Program-made: the position numbers and the translations under genes
Shown: piece by piece, positions 8,623-17,051 of the stretch
Layout: each line of letters opens with the position of its first letter
Numbering within the stretch: the stretch's first letter is position 1
NCBI RefSeq assembly: GCF_015159595.1
Contig: NZ_CP063304.1
Coordinates: 2,728,001-2,792,000, forward strand
Length of the DNA stretch: 64,000 bases
Reading direction: 5' to 3'
From: Blautia liquoris
Lineage (GTDB): Bacteria > Bacillota > Clostridia > Lachnospirales > Lachnospiraceae
The notes under the pieces: model-generated
What the model saw: only the letters and a program-made list of their open reading frames with translations
Told to the model about the DNA's origin: nothing
The model's database searches: none

Positions 8623-8644
8623 TTGGAACGGTTTAATATATTAT
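8623..8644. promoter_or_regulatory. LacI-type operator, copy 1
   Basis: A 22-bp sequence, core ggaacggtttaatatatta, identical to 8818-8839. It contains the palindrome AACGGTT and the 10-bp palindrome TAATATATTA. It begins 2 bp downstream of the minus-strand -10 box, where a bound repressor would block transcription of the dehydrogenase operon. Confidence 0.7.
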
Positions 8645-8646
8645 TG

Positions 8647-8675
8647 ATAGTAATACATGGCATAAATATTGTCAA
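8647..8675 (-). promoter_or_regulatory. Promoter of the isomerase-remnant/dehydrogenase operon
   Basis: On the minus strand, TTGACA (8675-8670) and TACTAT (8652-8647) with 17-bp spacing. Operator copy 1 lies immediately downstream and the ATG of the broken isomerase is at 8595. Confidence 0.7.
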
Positions 8676-8781
8676 TATAATTTTAATCTTTTTTATTTTA
8701 TATAATCATATCTTTTATTTCTCGACTTTATTAAACATTTTATCTATATTTTGCATGTTTTTTTTACTACTGATTTATCTA

Positions 8782-8810
8782 TTGACAAATTTTTAGAGAT
8801 GAGTTATTAT
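8782..8810 (+). promoter_or_regulatory. Promoter of the LacI-family regulator gene
   Basis: TTGACA at 8782-8787 and TATTAT at 8805-8810 with 17-bp spacing. Operator copy 2 begins 8 bp further on, over the expected transcription start. Confidence 0.72.
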
Positions 8811-8817
8811 TTCTCTA

Positions 8818-8839
8818 TTGGAACGGTTTAATATATTAT
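8818..8839. promoter_or_regulatory. LacI-type operator, copy 2
   Basis: Identical over 22 bp to 8623-8644 and in the same orientation, 195 bp apart. It lies between the regulator's -10 box and its ribosome site, which implies autorepression. Two sites at this distance could also allow DNA looping. Confidence 0.7.
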
Positions 8840-8850
8840 GAGGTACTATT

Positions 8851-9885
8851 ATGACAAACAAGATAACAATACTGGATGTTGCTAAAGAAGCAGGTGTCTC
8901 GAAAAGTACTGTATCACTGGTAATTAACAATTCATCTGCCGTGAAACTCGAAACCCAATATAAGGTTCGTGATGCTATAAATAAGCTGGGCTATGTTCCA
9001 AATTTTGCTGCTCGCGGCCTGACAACAAAAAGAAATCATATCCTAGGAATTATTTTCCTTACATCGGATCTAGTTCACTCACCAGATGAGTTTACCTCCG
9101 TGCCGGAAACATTATTATATGATGTTAATATTGGTATAGATAAAACCTTGCGTAATACAGATTATGCATTACTTAGTGAACGCTTTTCAACGAATGAGAA
9201 ATCATTGCCGGACTTAATTACCAGCGGACGAGTTGATGGTGTTTTTATAATTGGCGGACTTTATCAGCCAGACTTTATCGAAAGGCTTAAATCCAGTGGA
9301 ATGCCAGCTGTTTTAATAGGAAGAGAACACAAGGAAATAGATTCAGTTTCTCCAGACTTGACTAAAGTTGGCTTCATTGCCGGAAAAAAGTTAGTCCATA
9401 CCGGGCATAAGAAAATTTTATTTGTAAACGGTCCTCGTAGTAGCAATAACTCACAGAAGAAGCTAGACGGTCTTCAATTGGCACTAAAGGATGTGAGAAC
9501 TGGCGTCACTGCGAAAACACTCTATTCTGGCTATTCCTCACTAGAGGCTTACCAGACAATTTCAGAAATATGGACGAATGGTTATCGACCAGACGCAATC
9601 TTCGGTGGAAGTGATGGAATCACAGCTGGAATCCTTCAATTTGCTCTTCAAAAGGGGATTCGCATACCGGAAGATATATCGTTGATTGGTTATGAACGCT
9701 CAGTAATTTCGGAGCATACTGCGATCCCATACACAGTGATAGATTCACATAAAGATATTATGGGTGAAATCGCCTGTAACGCTCTTTTAAACCGTATTCA
9801 TAAACCAAATTCCAGTTTGGTGCACATGCAGCTAGAGCCTACTTTAATCTCGCGCGACTCAATTATTGATCGTTGTGTAAATTGA
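8851..9885 (+). CDS. LacI-family transcriptional regulator
   Basis: A 344-residue repressor-type protein. The N-terminal helix-turn-helix reads ITILDVAKEAGVSKSTVSLVIN (residues 4-25), followed by the hinge segment YVPNFAARGL. The C-terminal effector domain spans about 60-335, with a DAIFGGSDGITAGIL strand near 250. The start has GAGGT 7 bp upstream. It probably controls its own gene and the divergent dehydrogenase operon through the two identical operators. The FAD oxidoreductase follows 43 bp downstream and may be co-transcribed. The effector sugar or polyol is unknown. Confidence 0.9.
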   Translation: MTNKITILDVAKEAGVSKSTVSLVINNSSAVKLETQYKVRDAINKLGYVPNFAARGLTTKRNHILGIIFLTSDLVHSPDEFTSVPETLLYDVNIGIDKTLRNTDYALLSERFSTNEKSLPDLITSGRVDGVFIIGGLYQPDFIERLKSSGMPAVLIGREHKEIDSVSPDLTKVGFIAGKKLVHTGHKKILFVNGPRSSNNSQKKLDGLQLALKDVRTGVTAKTLYSGYSSLEAYQTISEIWTNGYRPDAIFGGSDGITAGILQFALQKGIRIPEDISLIGYERSVISEHTAIPYTVIDSHKDIMGEIACNALLNRIHKPNSSLVHMQLEPTLISRDSIIDRCVN

Positions 9886-9928
9886 TGTAAATCATATGCA
9901 ACTGTTATTTATATGAAAGGAATTTGAA

Positions 9929-11308
9929 ATGGAATATAAACATGAAATGCAAGAATTATTTTGCGACATTGCTGTGTTTGGTGCCGGACCTTCTGGTATT
10001 GTTGCTGCTTTGGCTGCAGCACGTAATGGTTCTGATGTTCTGCTAATTGAGAAATCCGAATGTCTCGGTGGAAATCTTATTTCCGGATTGCCTTTACTTG
10101 GTTTCCTAGACAAACAGGGACAGCAGGTAGTTGGCGGAATTGCTCAGGAAATAATTGACCGTTTAACGGAACAGAATGCCTGCCTTGGACACAATCGCTG
10201 TGCATTACATAACTCCGTCACTATTATTGATCCAGAAAAAACTAAAATTTTACTTTTTGATATGTGTCGAGAAGCCAATGTCAGACTTTTATTAGCCTGC
10301 GCTGCAGTAAAAACAAAAACCAAGGATAAGAATATTGAATGTGTTTTTGTCAATGGCAAGGGACATAACTATAAAATTAAAGCTAAACTATATATTGATT
10401 CCACTGGTGATGGCGATGTAGCCTACTTAAGCGGCGCTGCTATGGAAAAAGGGCAAGAAAAAACCGGTGTCTTACAGCCACCTTCTCTCCTTTTTATGCT
10501 TACTGGTTTTAATGAAGATGAATTCTTCCATTATTTAGAGCAACACCCTAAGGATTTGGTTGCATCTGAAAGTATGCAGGTATCCAAAGGCTATGATCTG
10601 CCTTATTTTCGAAGTCATCCGGGATATGTTTTTCTAGGATTGCGCGACACGCTCTCTCGATTTGCCAAGCTGGGCATATCTCCTTTAAAACGCGATACTC
10701 TAATTTATATCAAAACAACACACCCTGGTCAAATTTGTGTTAATTCGACTCGTATATTGAATTACGATGGCAGTCAACCCGAGGATATAACACGTGGGAT
10801 GGCAGAAGCAATGCTTCAAATCAAAGAAATTCATGCCTTTTTAAAGCAATATATTCCCGGGTTTGATAGAACCTATATCTCTCATATAAACACTACTATC
10901 GGTGCAAGAGAAACTCGACGTTTCCATGGATTAAAGCGTTTAACAATTGAGGATGTGATTTCTGGCAGTATCCCCAATGATACAATTGCACTGGGCTCGT
11001 ATAAAATAGATATTCATAGTGGAACCGGAAATAGTACAATTTTAAAAGAGTTAGAAGAACCATATGGTATTCCACTTAAATGTCTGATAAGTAGTGATTA
11101 CGGAAATTTAATGCTAAATGGACGATGTATTTCAATGGATTCATCTGCACTGGCCAGCATGCGTGTGATGCCTACATGTATGGCTATCGGTCAGAGCAGC
11201 GGTGTCTGTGCGGCACTGGCAGTTCAAAAAGACATTCTTCCCGCTCAAGTTCCAGTCTCCGAAGTGGTACAAATATTACAGGATGAAGCAGCCATTCTAA
11301 TGGTGTAA
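9929..11308 (+). CDS. FAD-dependent oxidoreductase (FAD_oxidored family)
   Basis: A 459-residue flavoprotein. The dinucleotide motif GAGPSG is at residues 18-23 in AVFGAGPSGIVAALAAA, followed by IEKSECLGGN (about 45-55). DSTGDGDVAYLSGA in the middle and a C-terminal GRCISMDSSALASMRVMPTC segment are typical of FAD_oxidored (PF12831-like) proteins found in carbohydrate loci. The reaction is not known; a hydroxyl- or sugar-acid oxidation is plausible. AAAGGAAT precedes the ATG. It follows the LacI gene on the same strand and probably belongs to the same regulon. Confidence 0.82.
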   Translation: MEYKHEMQELFCDIAVFGAGPSGIVAALAAARNGSDVLLIEKSECLGGNLISGLPLLGFLDKQGQQVVGGIAQEIIDRLTEQNACLGHNRCALHNSVTIIDPEKTKILLFDMCREANVRLLLACAAVKTKTKDKNIECVFVNGKGHNYKIKAKLYIDSTGDGDVAYLSGAAMEKGQEKTGVLQPPSLLFMLTGFNEDEFFHYLEQHPKDLVASESMQVSKGYDLPYFRSHPGYVFLGLRDTLSRFAKLGISPLKRDTLIYIKTTHPGQICVNSTRILNYDGSQPEDITRGMAEAMLQIKEIHAFLKQYIPGFDRTYISHINTTIGARETRRFHGLKRLTIEDVISGSIPNDTIALGSYKIDIHSGTGNSTILKELEEPYGIPLKCLISSDYGNLMLNGRCISMDSSALASMRVMPTCMAIGQSSGVCAALAVQKDILPAQVPVSEVVQILQDEAAILMV

Positions 11309-11335
11309 AAGATCTCTTGCATCACAGTTTATGTC

Positions 11336-11378
11336 AGATCTCAGAGAACACAGAGTCAACGAAGTATCTCTGAGATCT
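11336..11378. terminator. Inverted repeat between convergent genes
   Basis: Perfect 12-bp arms, AGATCTCAGAGA (11336-11347) and TCTCTGAGATCT (11367-11378), around a 19-nt loop. It lies between the oxidoreductase stop (11308) and the stop of the convergent dehydrogenase (11388). Short T-tracts are present, so it may end transcription from both sides. Confidence 0.6.
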
Positions 11379-11387
11379 TTCAATGGA

Positions 11388-12491
11388 TCACAAATATATT
11401 GAACTTCTCTTTTTAAACGTGGCGTATTTCACGATCACTTCATGTCCTGTTTCGGCCGATTGATAGATGGCATCCAGGATTTTCATGATCTCTATCCCGT
11501 CCTGTGCTGTGGCTTTACAGGGGATGTCTTTCGTCATACAATCCACAAAATGATCAATTTCCTTCTGAAATGCCTCATCGAAATTGAATGCGGTATCTGC
11601 GTCCGGTGTCATATCCATCATATAATCGTTGATCTCGCTGTAGACCTCAAGGTCGGGATCTAGCTTTGCACCGCCCCTGGTACCGAACAACTCAATTTTT
11701 GCTTCGTCTTTTTTCGTATGCAGGCTATAGCTGGTTTCCACAGACAAAACAGCTCCATTATCAAACCGGATCATGGCAGAGGCCAGATCTTCCACATTGA
11801 AAACATCGTAATCCATCGCACTTTCAGATCTGTATATTTTCTTTCCCTTAATGTTTCGGCGGTCGCCGAGTTTATTAAATGTCACACCATATACGGAAAT
11901 TGGTCTGGGATTCCCCATTAGGTATTTCGCGAGATCAATTACATGAACGCCCAGATCAATCAGGGGACCGCCTCCAGACAGTTCTTTCTCCCCGAACCAT
12001 CCGCCGGGACTTCCATATTTTCGAAGGTAAGTTGCCTTTGCGTAATATAACTCCCCTAAATATCCGGATTTGATCAGGTCTTGTAAGATATCACAGTCAT
12101 TCCCATGTCGGCGGACAAAACCAATCATCAACAGTTTATCATTTTTCTCTGCTGCTTCCTTCATGGCTTTCGCCTCTTTCGCAGACATGGCAGTGGGCTT
12201 TTCACAAAGTACATGTTTGCCGGCATTTAATGCGGCAATTGCGCAAGGTGCATGCTGTTCATTCCAAGTGCAGATGCTGACCGCATCAATTTCCGGAAGT
12301 TTCAGCATTTCACCTGCATCAGTAAAAATATGTTTCACACCATATCTTTCCGATTTTTCGCAGGCACGTGATTCTGAAAGATCGCAAAAGGCGTATAATT
12401 CTACCCCGGGATTGTTTTTATAAGCCTTCATATGTGATTCCGAGATACTGCCGGTTCCAATAATTCCAATCTTTAATTTCTTGTCTGTCAT
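11388..12491 (-). CDS. Gfo/Idh/MocA-family sugar dehydrogenase
   Basis: A 367-residue NAD(P)-dependent oxidoreductase. The Rossmann motif IGIIGTGSISESHMKAY is at residues 8-24. The family catalytic segment CEKP is near 95 (VLCEKPTAMSAKEAK). Further on, LSGGGPLIDLGVHVIDLAKYLMG carries the Asp and His expected in the active site. It would oxidise or reduce a sugar or cyclitol in the cytoplasm. It overlaps the isomerase gene upstream by 4 bp, indicating translational coupling, a common pairing in inositol-like and uronate-like catabolism. Substrate unknown. Confidence 0.88.
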   Translation of the reverse strand: MTDKKLKIGIIGTGSISESHMKAYKNNPGVELYAFCDLSESRACEKSERYGVKHIFTDAGEMLKLPEIDAVSICTWNEQHAPCAIAALNAGKHVLCEKPTAMSAKEAKAMKEAAEKNDKLLMIGFVRRHGNDCDILQDLIKSGYLGELYYAKATYLRKYGSPGGWFGEKELSGGGPLIDLGVHVIDLAKYLMGNPRPISVYGVTFNKLGDRRNIKGKKIYRSESAMDYDVFNVEDLASAMIRFDNGAVLSVETSYSLHTKKDEAKIELFGTRGGAKLDPDLEVYSEINDYMMDMTPDADTAFNFDEAFQKEIDHFVDCMTKDIPCKATAQDGIEIMKILDAIYQSAETGHEVIVKYATFKKRSSIYL

Positions 12492-13345
12492 CTTCTGCTC
12501 CTCCCCTGGATCTTCTCTTCTAAAAATACAACTGCATGCCGGATATCTTCCGTCGGATTATCGCCGATTTCACGCTCGATCGTCAGGAAGCCTTGATATC
12601 CAATATCCTCCAGTGCTGCGAGATAAGAATCGAAATCCACATCACCTTCTCCAAGCGGAAGCTCGACAAACGACGGATCTGTCTTGACTTTTTCTTCCAC
12701 GACTCCATAAACGATCTCCGGATCTTTTTTGAATAGCTGTCTGCCATCCTTGGCATGGGTATGTACAATATAATCCTTCAGAATGTAAACACCCTTGACT
12801 GGATCATCGCCGGTTACCATAATCAGATTTGCAGGGTCATAATTGACCGCAACACCTGTTGAGTGAAGTGCGTCAAGAAACCCTTTGAGTCTTACGGCAG
12901 GTTCCGGCCCGGTTTCAATCGCGAAATGTGCATGCATCTGGTCTGCATAACGGCTCATCTCAAAGCATGCTTCCTGCATGATTTTATAACGTTCGTTACT
13001 GCTGTCATCTGGAACAACGCCGATATGTGTGGTCACTACATCTGTCTCCAGGTCTTTGGCCAAATCCAGGATTCTTTTGGACTTCTCAATCAGAACATGA
13101 TTTTTTTCTTTGTTTCCAAAGCCCTGTCCCAGGTCTCCACACAGTGCAGAAAACGACAGACCGCTAGATTTTACCATATCTAACAGTTCTTTTCTCTTTT
13201 CTGAATTCATATTCCTGGGAGCATATTCGCCAGATGTCGCATACATTTGCAGTCCTTTTGCTCCTACCTCTACTGCTTTTTTAATTGCTTCGCCAGTTTC
13301 TAATCTGAAAGAATCCAGCATAACACCGATAGGAAATTGATACAT
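12488..13345 (-). CDS. Sugar phosphate isomerase/epimerase (AP_endonuc_2 TIM barrel)
   Basis: A 285-residue xylose-isomerase-like barrel. Candidate metal ligands appear in the usual order: Glu in FAIETGPEP (near 143), Asp in VNYDPANL (near 172), His in VHTHAKDG (near 196) and Glu in LTIEREIG near the end. It likely isomerises or epimerises a keto-sugar or cyclitol intermediate produced by the overlapping dehydrogenase. Nothing coding lies closely upstream, so this two-gene unit may carry its own promoter in the remnant-filled region 13346-13500. Confidence 0.85.
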   Translation of the reverse strand: MYQFPIGVMLDSFRLETGEAIKKAVEVGAKGLQMYATSGEYAPRNMNSEKRKELLDMVKSSGLSFSALCGDLGQGFGNKEKNHVLIEKSKRILDLAKDLETDVVTTHIGVVPDDSSNERYKIMQEACFEMSRYADQMHAHFAIETGPEPAVRLKGFLDALHSTGVAVNYDPANLIMVTGDDPVKGVYILKDYIVHTHAKDGRQLFKKDPEIVYGVVEEKVKTDPSFVELPLGEGDVDFDSYLAALEDIGYQGFLTIEREIGDNPTEDIRHAVVFLEEKIQGRSRR

Positions 13346-13550
13346 AATAATGACTCCTCTCTACTACAATATATTTTGGTCTTTTTATGAAAATACAACT
13401 ACCACCTTCATTCGGCTGCTATAATCTCATACTCTCCAGCTGAAAGTATTACCTTAGAATGTTCCATAGGGTCTCTAGATTCTGTTCCGTTAATTGTTAC
13501 TTTGTCTATAATCATCAGTAATAACAAATTTCGCCTACCACAAGCTAGAT
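13346..13550 (-). other. Intergenic segment with a short unrecognised coding remnant
   Basis: A minus-strand frame at 13408-13515 encodes 35 residues ending in VILSAGEYEIIAAE, without a convincing ribosome site. An adjacent frame reads AKFVITDDYRQ, so a larger gene may have decayed here by frameshift. The ending resembles C-termini of carbohydrate-active proteins, but no family can be named. The promoter of the isomerase gene must also lie here. Confidence 0.35.
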
Positions 13551-13554
13551 TATA

Positions 13555-13869
13555 TTGTTCCCGTATGCACTACGGTATTTCTTCCTGTTAATGCGGCCCC
13601 CGCGAACTGCCGAATCTGCAGAACTACACATATTTGTTGATACCCTATTTGAAAGTATATCTGCAAAACAAATTAAAGGCAATACCCAAAAGGGCATCAC
13701 CCGCCAACTCAATCAATATTTATATAAACATTATACAGAGTAATTATCCTTACAGGATATAGCCGAAGAATTGTTCATTAAGTCCCAAATATCCATTCAT
13801 GCCCATTCCAAGGAGCATAAGATCTATGTGCCCATTTCCGAAAATAAACTGATCTATTCAATCTCTTGA
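13555..13869 (+). pseudogene. Remnant of an AraC-type regulator
   Basis: Plus-strand frame with an internal TAA at 13741. Before the stop it encodes ITRQLNQYLYKHYTE; after the stop it continues in frame with LSLQDIAEELFIKSQ. Together these match the start of an AraC/YesN DNA-binding domain (compare the intact copies near 23800 and 53450). Sequence beyond that diverges and ends at 13867. The N-terminal regulator domains and second helix-turn-helix are missing, so this is a decayed fragment. Confidence 0.6.
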
Positions 13870-14000
13870 TTTTCCTGCATTTCCTTGAGCATTTCGCATG
13901 TCTTAACAACAGTCATACCTGCCGGAAAACAAAGTAATGCATCAGGCTTCTTATCAAGTGTTTCTTTTACAATGGATGGTACTATCTGTCCAAAAATAAT
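13854..14000 (-). pseudogene. Remnant resembling glucosamine-6-phosphate deaminase (NagB-like)
   Basis: A minus-strand stretch closed by stops at both ends encodes about 57 residues including IVPSIVKETLDKKPDALLCF, then PAG. This matches the N-terminal strand-helix and phosphate-binding turn (KPDALLCFPAG) of the NagB/6-phosphogluconolactonase family. Nothing of the remaining 180 or so residues is present. It overlaps the AraC remnant on the other strand by a few bases. Confidence 0.5.
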
Positions 14001-14047
14001 TGAATTCCCAAATATTAAGCATCTTAACTATAAAGGAGGAAATTATT

Positions 14048-14320
14048 ATGGGAATCAAAAAACAGAAGGAACATAAAACCAGTTATTGCATATGGCTCGT
14101 CTTGACGATTTCATTTGCAGCATTCATACTCGTTAAAACTCCAATAGGGCATTTAATGAAGTTATTATTAAAAATAATGTTCAATCTACTAGCCAAAGGC
14201 CTCTTAAAATTAATATGGAAATTTTTCTTACAAATTTTGAAATGGATCATCGAAAAATCAGTACATGAAATGCTGGAGCATTGCATATTCAGAAATTTTA
14301 AAAAGGATTCAAATACATAA
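14048..14320 (+). CDS. Small cationic membrane protein of unknown function
   Basis: A 90-residue protein; the start at 14048 is chosen because AAAGGAGGAAA lies directly before it, though the frame opens 16 codons earlier. It has a basic head (GIKKQKEHK), a transmembrane helix at about 13-30 (IWLVLTISFAAFILV), then a long stretch of leucine, lysine and tryptophan with amphipathic spacing (LLAKGLLKLIWKFFLQILKW). Possible roles include a membrane-active peptide, a small regulatory membrane protein or a holin-like toxin; none is established. It stands alone among gene remnants, convergent with the GH4 operon. Confidence 0.55.
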   Translation: MGIKKQKEHKTSYCIWLVLTISFAAFILVKTPIGHLMKLLLKIMFNLLAKGLLKLIWKFFLQILKWIIEKSVHEMLEHCIFRNFKKDSNT

Positions 14321-14398
14321 GTACTTATATATTTGACCAAACCAATAGCAGTATCAAAACATTGGAATTGTCCAAGTTGCTGTAACTCTTTCTAAAAA

Positions 14399-14427
14399 GG
14401 AGCATCCACTTCAAAAGTGCATGCTCC
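14399..14427 (-). terminator. Terminator of the GH4/Lpl-like operon
   Basis: Stem of 13 bp with one C-C mismatch: GGAGCATCCACTT (14399-14411) and AAGTGCATGCTCC (14415-14427). On the minus strand it is followed by TTTTT. It lies 188 bp past the GH4 stop; the rest of 14321-14614 shows nothing recognisable. Confidence 0.65.
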
Positions 14428-14614
14428 CAAAAAAAATATTATTCCAGATATTATTCTTCCTAATATACAATACTCAAATATACATAGCAATCTGATCACT
14501 CAATCTGTCTACCTGCGCTTCTTATCAACAAGTACAGCAACAATCACCACCCCCATGATTATCTGCTGCATATATGACGATACATTAACCCATCAGCATC
14601 TAAGAATATAACCA

Positions 14615-16015
14615 TCATTTCCATCCATCCGGAAGATATTTGATTGTTCCCTGAATCATATCATCCACAAGCTTGGACACTTCTTCTCTTTTGCACTGTT
14701 TCCCCTTTACCAGCGGATCATTCATATATGCGTCGACAACCAGATTCCTATCACAGGTGAGGGCTGCCTTTATTGTTGTTTCATGATTCTCAAGATGTGG
14801 CATAATCAGCCTTCTCACATCTTCTGGCAATGCCCCCGCAGCAACCGGTCGGATTGCCTCTCTCTCGAAAACCGCATTGGTCTCAACAATCGCATCTGCC
14901 GGCAGATTTTCAATCTGTTTTGCTGTATTTGGAATATTCACATTACTCACCGTCCGTTCAAGACCACAAAGGGACTTGATCAAAAGAATTCCCTCTTCCC
15001 CAGTCGGCTTCAACTCTACTTCTTCCTCGCCACTTACCAGTTTATGACTCTTCGCCAGACGTTTCTTCAGATCTTCTTTTCTCCAGTCGACAGTCGTGAG
15101 CCCAAACTTCCAGCTTTTCACCGTCTCAGGATCTTTCAGATACTCATCTCCCGGCATAAACTCTGCCAAGTGTCGGTCTCCAGCCGCTGCAATAAGTCCA
15201 TAACGCCTGAACAGATCGAATTTCACCCGGTGAGCACAGGAAAATGTACTGTTTGCCCAGTTTTTATCCGGTTCATTGTAGCCTTCTTCGAAATGCTCAT
15301 CAATATAGTTCCTATAAATCGGAAAGAGATCATAGCCCTTATAAGACGCATAATCGAACCATGTAAAATGGTTAATTCCAAGCACATTGATGTGAATATC
15401 TCTCCGATCAATTCCTTCGATTCCAAGGGTCTCCTCTGCGATTCCTTTCAGCACCTTCTGCGTTCCAAATACTTCATGGCAGCATCCGAATGCCTTGATT
15501 TTCGGATATACGTGATACAAGGTCTTCACACATAGACTCATGGGATTCGTATAGTTGATCACCCAGGCATCCGGCGCATAGTCCCTGATCGCCCCTGCAA
15601 ACTCTACAAACATGGGAATCGTACGGAGTGCACGCATGATTCCTCCCGGACCTGCCGTATCACCTACAGACTGATATACTCCCAGACGCTCCGGCATATG
15701 TACATCCACTGCCATCTCATCAAAAGTGCCGGGAAGAATAGATATCACAACAAAATCCACTCCGGTAAGCGCTTTCTGCAGATCTGTATATGTCTCATAT
15801 TCCCATTTCCCGACTGCCTGATCTCTTTCGGAAATATGATTGCCAATTGTCTCATTGGCTTTGGCTGCTTTCTCATCAATATCATAAAGCCGGATGGTGC
15901 CGCTCATATACGGATCCAGCGCAAGGTCCGTCATAAAAGTCCAGGCCCATCCTCTTGAACCCCCGCCAATATACGCGATTTGTACATCTGATACTTTTCC
16001 ATTCTTGTAATTCAA
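14615..16015 (-). CDS. Glycoside hydrolase family 4, probable alpha-galacturonidase (LplD-like)
   Basis: A 466-residue GH4 enzyme. The NAD-binding turn YIGGGSRGW is at residues 15-23. The subfamily motif is CHEV at Cys179-Val182, with NPMS (157-160) and the INHF histidine (about 216) nearby. GH4 enzymes use NAD+, a divalent metal and a redox-elimination mechanism. The four-residue motif separates activities, and CHEV has been reported for alpha-galacturonidases such as Bacillus LplD, against CHSV in alpha-glucosidases and galactosidases. It would cleave galacturonate from imported pectic oligosaccharides in the cytoplasm. It is the last gene of a run with an esterase, a GH106-like enzyme and an LplABC-like transporter, which fits. 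Confidence 0.82.
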   Translation of the reverse strand: MNYKNGKVSDVQIAYIGGGSRGWAWTFMTDLALDPYMSGTIRLYDIDEKAAKANETIGNHISERDQAVGKWEYETYTDLQKALTGVDFVVISILPGTFDEMAVDVHMPERLGVYQSVGDTAGPGGIMRALRTIPMFVEFAGAIRDYAPDAWVINYTNPMSLCVKTLYHVYPKIKAFGCCHEVFGTQKVLKGIAEETLGIEGIDRRDIHINVLGINHFTWFDYASYKGYDLFPIYRNYIDEHFEEGYNEPDKNWANSTFSCAHRVKFDLFRRYGLIAAAGDRHLAEFMPGDEYLKDPETVKSWKFGLTTVDWRKEDLKKRLAKSHKLVSGEEEVELKPTGEEGILLIKSLCGLERTVSNVNIPNTAKQIENLPADAIVETNAVFEREAIRPVAAGALPEDVRRLIMPHLENHETTIKAALTCDRNLVVDAYMNDPLVKGKQCKREEVSKLVDDMIQGTIKYLPDGWK

Positions 16016-16016
16016 A

Positions 16017-17051
16017 TTATAACCTCCCGTCTTTTAAAAAATCATCAAAAAAGTCTATCAGGCCCTGGCCCCTCCATTCATGCGCTCCTGAGTGAACGAC
16101 ATGCTTTAATCGATCTTCCTGGTCTGATAATTTATATGCTCTTCTCGTTATCTGAACCTGGGAATAAACATTTTTCATACCGTGTTTTCCATTCAAAGGA
16201 TCCTTTTCCCCTGATTCAATCCATAATGGTCTTGGGCATATAAGAGCTCCAATATCACCCATATCTACCGCTCCCCATAAACCGGGAACATAGTTGCAGG
16301 AACAATTTTGTGGAAGTTCCAACAGGGATTCTTTCATTCCATAAAAATAGCCACTCGTTGCGGCAGCCTGTACTCTTTCATCTAAGGCCGCCAGCCATAT
16401 CGTTAACTGACCGCCACCGGACATACCCGCACACCCGATCCGATTGTGATCAACATATGATAAGCTATCGATAAAGTCAAGCAGTCTCATCAGGTCCCAA
16501 ATCATAAGGCCAAGATAACATTGCCCAAACCCCAAAGCCATCTGCTGAATTTCCCTGTGAGAATTTAATAATTGTCTATTCTCCGAATCCTCCTGCTGCG
16601 GAAATTCCCTGCGTTCTCCATCCCCTCTGCCATCAGGGCAAAAGACACAATATCCTTTTCTTGCGAAGGAGACTGCAAAACCAGGTGGATCTTCTGTGAC
16701 CATCCCTTCCTTGCCATTCGTACCATGCCCATGTGGAATAATAAGTGCCGGACTATCCGGAATATTCTGTACGTCAATCGGTTTAAGGATATAAAACGGC
16801 ATATATATCTCTGGTTCTGTCTGTATCATCCAGGATTCCTTCCAGTATCCCTCTCGTTTTTCCTTCCACCTCATCTTTGCATTCAGGCTGGATTTCCCAC
16901 ATCCTTCAAGTCCAATTAAACGAATCAGTTTCTTCCGTGTCTCCCTCTGCCATTTTGAAAATATCTCCGTGCTATCATCTCGCAGTGCATAGGCTCTACT
17001 TATTTTATCATATTTTTTTGACATACTTTCAAGACTTGAAAAATAATTCAT
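16017..17051 (-). CDS. Alpha/beta hydrolase, probable carbohydrate acetyl esterase
   Basis: A 344-residue serine hydrolase without a signal peptide, so cytoplasmic. The oxyanion segment is PHGHGTNG (about 106-113). The nucleophile elbow is GMSGGG with Ser211. Likely acid is Asp284 (ESGEKDPLNG) and base His324 (HSGAHEWRG). The fold and motif resemble acetyl xylan esterase/dienelactone-hydrolase-like proteins. Lying between a GH4 and a GH106-like glycosidase, it probably removes acetyl groups from imported pectic oligosaccharides. It ends 1 bp before the GH4 gene and overlaps the upstream gene by 4 bp. Confidence 0.75.
   Translation of the reverse strand: MNYFSSLESMSKKYDKISRAYALRDDSTEIFSKWQRETRKKLIRLIGLEGCGKSSLNAKMRWKEKREGYWKESWMIQTEPEIYMPFYILKPIDVQNIPDSPALIIPHGHGTNGKEGMVTEDPPGFAVSFARKGYCVFCPDGRGDGERREFPQQEDSENRQLLNSHREIQQMALGFGQCYLGLMIWDLMRLLDFIDSLSYVDHNRIGCAGMSGGGQLTIWLAALDERVQAAATSGYFYGMKESLLELPQNCSCNYVPGLWGAVDMGDIGALICPRPLWIESGEKDPLNGKHGMKNVYSQVQITRRAYKLSDQEDRLKHVVHSGAHEWRGQGLIDFFDDFLKDGRL

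Noticed and set aside
8590-8796. 68-codon Phe/Ile/Leu-rich plus-strand frame
   Set aside because: It runs through two promoters and an operator in very AT-rich DNA; hydrophobic composition follows from base content, and there is no ribosome site.
14783-15535. 250-codon open frame on the plus strand
   Set aside because: It lies entirely opposite the GH4 gene, has no ribosome site or recognisable motif, and is best explained as antisense shadow of a real coding frame.
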